A DNA stretch of 28,452 bases from DASWED01 sp036394995 (GTDB lineage: Bacteria; Actinomycetota; UBA4738; JACQTL01), in NCBI GenBank assembly GCA_036394995.1, contig DASWED010000005.1, positions 1 through 28,452 of the forward strand, given 5' to 3'. The notes below the pieces were generated by a model. The model saw nothing but the letters and a program-made list of their open reading frames with translations. It was not told where the DNA came from and made no database searches. The position numbers and the translations under genes were made by a program. Of this stretch, positions 25,528 through 28,452 are shown one piece after another; position 1 is the stretch's first letter, and every line of letters starts with the position of its first letter.

Positions 25528-26624
25528 GACGACGGCACCACCACGTGATCGCCCTGGCGGAGATCGCCCTGGACGACCTGGACTCGTCCGCCTGCCGTGT
25601 CGAACAGGCCCAGCTTCACCGAGACCAGCTCGCGTCGCCCGCCGGCGCGCACGACCTCGACCGCGAACCCACCGCCGGAGCGCCCGACGATCGCGGTCAC
25701 CGGGACGCTCAGGGCGCTCTCCACTCCCTCGGTCGTGATCTCCACCTGGACCGGGGCCTTGTCGAGCCCGCGTGCCTGTTCCGGGTCGTCGAGGCTGATG
25801 TAGGCCGGGATGGTCGCACCGCCGGCGTTCTCGTCCTGCCCGGCAGGGACCTGGGCGACTCTTCCCAACCGGTCCACCCTTCCCGTCACCGAGTGGTTGC
25901 CCGGCAGCGTGATCTGCGCACGGTCGCCCGTCTTCACCGCACCCTGCTGCGACGGATCGAGGGCCACCTGGACCTCGAGCGTGTCGGATGTGGCCTGCGC
26001 GACCTGTGCACCGGGCCGGGCGGATACCCCGAGCTCGCCGGTCACCCTGGCGATCCGCACCGACTCGGATAGAAACACCGCCTGCCCGAGATCGAGCGAC
26101 CCCGTCCGATCCTCGCCCAGCTTCGACTGCAGCTTCTCGAGCGCGGACGCCGTCTCGGAGCTGAACCGGTCAGACGACGGGTCGAGCTGCGCACGGGTCG
26201 CGTACCCGAGGTGCACCAGGTTGGCGTTGAGCTGGGCGACGTCTGGTCCGCTGTCGCCCTCCGACAGCGACCGGTACGCCGGCGTCGAGCCGCACAGCAG
26301 CAGCACCGGCCTGTCGTCCACCCGATAGAGCACGGCGCCGCAGTCGACCTTGTCGCCGGCATCGGGCAGCTCGGTGTATGTCCCGCGGGCCCGGTTGATC
26401 ACTGCGTACGGCGAGCCGTCCGATCGCGCAAGATAGGTCAGGATCCCGTACCGGGAGACCATGTCCGAGAGCTTCCCCCGTTCCACCGTCGCGGTGTTCA
26501 CCGGCGGCTCCTGCGTCGCCGGGGTCGCTTGCTCGGCACCGGACATGGCGACCACGCCGCCGGTGGCGGCTGCGGCAGCCAGGACGACCGCTGCGGCCAC
26601 CGCCCAGGTCTTGCTGCGCTTCAC
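25524..26624 (-). CDS. HlyD-like adaptor with peptidoglycan-binding domain
   Basis: This 366-residue membrane-fusion-type adaptor is probably the extracytoplasmic partner of the MacB-type pump. GTG 26624 overlaps the lipoprotein stop by four bases (GTGA), which decides the start; the open frame upstream is antisense-like. A single hydrophobic helix lies at about 6-27. Then comes a barrel/lipoyl half (TATVERGKLSDMVSRYGIL), and a peptidoglycan-binding-1 type domain inserted at about 110-170 (LSEGDSGPDVAQLNANLVHL and SSETASALEKLQSKLG). The second barrel half and the membrane-proximal end follow (GDRAQITLPGNHSVTGRVDR, ALSVPVTAIVGRSGGGFAVE, LRQGDHVVVPS). Gram-positive bacteria lack an outer membrane channel, so the adaptor may dock to the cell wall through this domain. 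Confidence 0.8.
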   Translation of the reverse strand: MKRSKTWAVAAAVVLAAAAATGGVVAMSGAEQATPATQEPPVNTATVERGKLSDMVSRYGILTYLARSDGSPYAVINRARGTYTELPDAGDKVDCGAVLYRVDDRPVLLLCGSTPAYRSLSEGDSGPDVAQLNANLVHLGYATRAQLDPSSDRFSSETASALEKLQSKLGEDRTGSLDLGQAVFLSESVRIARVTGELGVSARPGAQVAQATSDTLEVQVALDPSQQGAVKTGDRAQITLPGNHSVTGRVDRLGRVAQVPAGQDENAGGATIPAYISLDDPEQARGLDKAPVQVEITTEGVESALSVPVTAIVGRSGGGFAVEVVRAGGRRELVSVKLGLFDTAGGRVQVVQGDLRQGDHVVVPSS

Positions 26625-27148
26625 GGACCCGACGCCCCTGCTGCCTCCGCAAGGTCGCCGCACTTCTGCATCGCGGCGTTGAGAATGCTCATACCACGCG
26701 TCGTTGTCGCGGATGGGATTCGTCTCGTGTCGACGAGGGGCCCATTTGCGGTGGGGTCGGGGAAGTCCGGCACGCCGTGGTCGGGTGTGCACTGGGCGAA
26801 CTCGAGGCGCGCCGTCCTCTGCTGGGGCGTCACCTTGTCGCCCGTGAACCCCGGCGGCTCCAGGTCCTTGCACGCGCTGAGGGCATGCTCGAAGGCCGCA
26901 GAGCTCGTGTCCACCGACGAGCCGTTCGCTACCGCATCGATGGTCAACTCGCCCGACGCGTCCGGGTCCGGAAACGCGCCGACCCCGTTGGCGCGCATGC
27001 ACTCGGCGAACTTCACCGCCTTCTCACGGGTGCTGTTGTGCCTGGCGTCGGTGCTGTTGCTGCCCGTGCCGGCACCTCCGTTCCTACAGCCCGCGAGAAT
27101 CACGGCGAGCATGGCAAGGGCGGCCAGGGGCCGTAGCGTTCTCCTCAT
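26621..27148 (-). CDS. lipoprotein with duplicated FA-x-C/FPDP motif
   Basis: This 175-residue lipoprotein has a basic start, a hydrophobic stretch and the lipobox LAGC with Cys21. The mature part carries two copies of one motif: KFAECMRANGVGAFPDPDAS and EFAQCTPDHGVPDFPDPTAN, each with a single Cys and the FPDP box, plus further cysteines in SACKDLEPPGF and MQKCGDL. Proteins of this pattern are common in actinobacteria next to HlyD/MacB genes, and their function is unknown to me. They may sense or bind a substrate, and the paired cysteines could form disulphides or bind metal. ATG 27148 has GGAGGAAGCC before it. It is the first gene of the operon and divergent from the response regulator. Confidence 0.75.
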   Translation of the reverse strand: MRRTLRPLAALAMLAVILAGCRNGGAGTGSNSTDARHNSTREKAVKFAECMRANGVGAFPDPDASGELTIDAVANGSSVDTSSAAFEHALSACKDLEPPGFTGDKVTPQQRTARLEFAQCTPDHGVPDFPDPTANGPLVDTRRIPSATTTRGMSILNAAMQKCGDLAEAAGASGP

Positions 27149-27178
27149 GGCTTCCTCCCATCATGTGGTGATTGCGTT

Positions 27179-27245
27179 CATGCCTCCAGTCAAGGCAGCG
27201 CGGTGTTGTCAGCACGTATGTGGTTTTCGATATGCCGGCGATATG
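27179..27245 (+). repeat. duplicated regulatory element, copy 2
   Basis: This is the intact-locus copy of the 67-base element at 23388-23454. It fills most of the gap between the divergent lipoprotein and response regulator genes. It ends with a direct repeat CGATATG-CCGG-CGATATG, a spacing of 11 bases, which is the usual period of OmpR/PhoB-family binding half-sites. Autoregulation by the neighbouring regulator is a reasonable inference. Confidence 0.8.
27206..27234 (+). promoter_or_regulatory. putative promoter of the two-component genes
   Basis: TTGTCA (-35, 27206-27211) and GATATG (-10, 27229-27234) are separated by 17 bases, and both hexamers are unchanged in the second copy of the element. 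A GGGAG Shine-Dalgarno stands at about ten bases from ATG 27269. The -10 is weak, as in activator-dependent promoters. Confidence 0.4.
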
Positions 27246-27268
27246 TTGCGGCTGGGAGCATCGAGAGC

Positions 27269-27943
27269 ATGCGTGTGCTGATCGTCGAGGACGAACCCTT
27301 CATGGCAGAAGCCATCCGCGATGGCCTACGCCTGGAAGCGATCGCGGCGGACATCGCCGGTGACGGCGACACCGCTCTGGAGCTGCTGAGCGTCAACGCC
27401 TACGACATCGCCGTCCTCGACCGCGACATCCCCGGCCCCTCCGGCGACCAGATCGCCGAACGCATCGTCGTCTCCGGCAGCGGCATGCCGATCCTCATGC
27501 TCACCGCTGCCGACCGTCTCGACGACAAGGCCACAGGGTTCGAGCTCGGCGCCGACGACTACCTGACGAAGCCGTTCGAACTCCGGGAACTCGTGCTCCG
27601 TCTCAGAGCGCTCGACCGCAGGCGCGCCCACCACAGGCCGCCCGTGCGGGAGATCGCAGGCCTGCGCCTGGATCCGTTCCGCCGCGAGGTCTACCGCGAC
27701 GGCCGCTACGTCGCGCTGACCCGGAAGCAGTTCGCAGTGCTCGAAGTCCTCGTCGCTGCCGAAGGCGGTGTCGTCAGCGCCGAAGAGCTACTGAAACGGG
27801 CCTGGGATGAGAACGCAGATCCCTTCACAAACGCCGTGCGCATCACGGTGTCGGGACTGCGCAAACGGCTCGGCGAACCGTGGATCATCGCCACCGTGCC
27901 CGGCGTCGGCTACCGCGTCGATGACGGAGGAGACGGTGGATAG
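27269..27943 (+). CDS. OmpR/PhoB-family response regulator
   Basis: This 224-residue transcription factor is controlled by phosphorylation. The receiver domain (1-118) has the acidic pair Glu7/Asp8, phosphoacceptor Asp51 in AVLDRDIPGPSG, Thr79 in ILMLTAAD and Lys101 in YLTKPFEL. The winged-helix DNA-binding domain (about 130-220) has the usual LTRKQFAVLEVLVAAEGGVV, ENADPFTNAVRITVSGLRKR and ending IATVPGVGYRV. Its gene overlaps the downstream kinase gene by eight bases, so they form one pair. It is divergent from the lipoprotein/HlyD/MacB operon, which is its probable target, and a partial copy of its gene stands beside the carboxypeptidase gene. All key residues are intact. Confidence 0.9.
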   Translation: MRVLIVEDEPFMAEAIRDGLRLEAIAADIAGDGDTALELLSVNAYDIAVLDRDIPGPSGDQIAERIVVSGSGMPILMLTAADRLDDKATGFELGADDYLTKPFELRELVLRLRALDRRRAHHRPPVREIAGLRLDPFRREVYRDGRYVALTRKQFAVLEVLVAAEGGVVSAEELLKRAWDENADPFTNAVRITVSGLRKRLGEPWIIATVPGVGYRVDDGGDGG

Positions 27944-28452
27944 AGCGCCCGGCCTGAGCGTTCGTCTCAAACTCACGCTCAGCTACGCCGCCTTCCTCAT
28001 GCTCGCCGGCGTCGTGCTCCTCGCCGCCGGGTATTTCTCCCTTTCCCGTGGTGTGCACCCTGGGGTGATCTTCATCGTGCAAAGCCACGGCGACCTCCTG
28101 CGCTATTTCGCTCCGATCGCAGCCGTCGTGATGACGTTCCTGCTGGTATTCGGTCTGCTGGGAGGGTGGCTTCTCGCCGGACGCATGCTTGCCCCCTTGA
28201 CGCGCGTCACAGACGCCACACGCGTAGCCGCGAAGGGGTCTCTCTCCCACCGAATCCAGCTCGAGGGCCGCAGCGACGAGTTTCGCGAACTCGCCGACGC
28301 CTTCGACACCATGCTCGCGCGCCTCGAAGCACACGTCGCCGAACAGCAGAGATTCGCAGCCAACGCCTCCCATGAACTGCGCACTCCGCTCGCGATCACC
28401 CAAACGCTTCTCGACGTCGCCCGCAGACATCGCAACGGTGACACCGGCGAAC
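27936..28452 (+). CDS. HAMP-domain sensor histidine kinase, cut by window end
   Basis: This is the N-terminal 172 residues of the kinase partner of the regulator; the rest lies beyond the window. The GTG at 27936 follows GGAGGAGAC at good spacing, and an in-frame ATG at 27921 is less likely. Two membrane helices (about 13-35 and 58-81) enclose an outside loop of only about 22 residues, so a ligand-binding sensor domain is lacking; such kinases tend to sense membrane or protein cues. A HAMP linker follows (LAPLTRVTDATRVAAKG to about 130), then the H-box RFAANASHELRTPLA with phosphoacceptor His146. The catalytic ATPase domain is not seen. The layout is that of small actinobacterial envelope-stress kinases. 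Confidence 0.85.
   Translation, partial: MDRAPGLSVRLKLTLSYAAFLMLAGVVLLAAGYFSLSRGVHPGVIFIVQSHGDLLRYFAPIAAVVMTFLLVFGLLGGWLLAGRMLAPLTRVTDATRVAAKGSLSHRIQLEGRSDEFRELADAFDTMLARLEAHVAEQQRFAANASHELRTPLAITQTLLDVARRHRNGDTGE

Overview
The window is high-GC, densely coding DNA from what is most likely an actinomycetote outside the well-studied orders. The evidence is an AdnAB-type helicase-nuclease pair in place of RecBCD or AddAB, an actinobacterial-style HemY/CgoX, a Streptomyces-like MatB, an ACT-domain malic enzyme, and several genes with a TANNNT -10 hexamer 6 to 10 bases before the start codon and no Shine-Dalgarno (leaderless style). These assignments rest on reading motifs; no database search or composition calculation was run.

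Left part, 1 to about 20570, looks like stable chromosome. After a beheaded methyltransferase fragment come adnA and adnB (recombination and double-strand break processing, 4-base overlap), a small convergent gene of unknown function, and a VapBC-type toxin-antitoxin pair with a repeat-rich promoter. Then come the haem oxidase hemY and a cyanophycin block. In this block cphB (cyanophycinase) and cphA (cyanophycin synthetase) form a minus-strand operon. A plus-strand gene converging on cphA encodes a CphA-like protein with the N-terminal and Mur-ligase domains but no ATP-grasp domain. An exported BNR/Asp-box propeller protein is divergent from cphB. Next are a malic enzyme, a small lipoprotein and malonyl-CoA synthetase. 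Together they describe a cell that stores nitrogen as an Asp-Arg polymer and links malate, pyruvate and malonyl-CoA metabolism.

Middle part, about 20570 to 23400, is decayed accessory DNA. It holds a membrane-protein gene whose pieces lie on opposite strands, a frameshifted DUF6508-type gene, a strong hairpin terminator, short unidentified C-terminal remnants, and a D-Ala-D-Ala carboxypeptidase whose family-like sequence stops abruptly.

Right part, about 23390 to the end, is an envelope-stress or efflux-type module. A two-component system (OmpR-family regulator plus a HAMP histidine kinase cut by the window edge) is divergent from a four-gene overlapping operon: a lipoprotein with a duplicated Cys/FPDP motif, a HlyD-like adaptor with a peptidoglycan-binding domain, a MacB-type ATPase, and a MacB-type permease with a frameshift. 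The regulator's upstream region (67 bases) and a 71-base piece of its coding sequence recur next to the carboxypeptidase gene as a deletion-carrying second copy. This suggests that the carboxypeptidase and the efflux operon once belonged to duplicated, similarly controlled modules.
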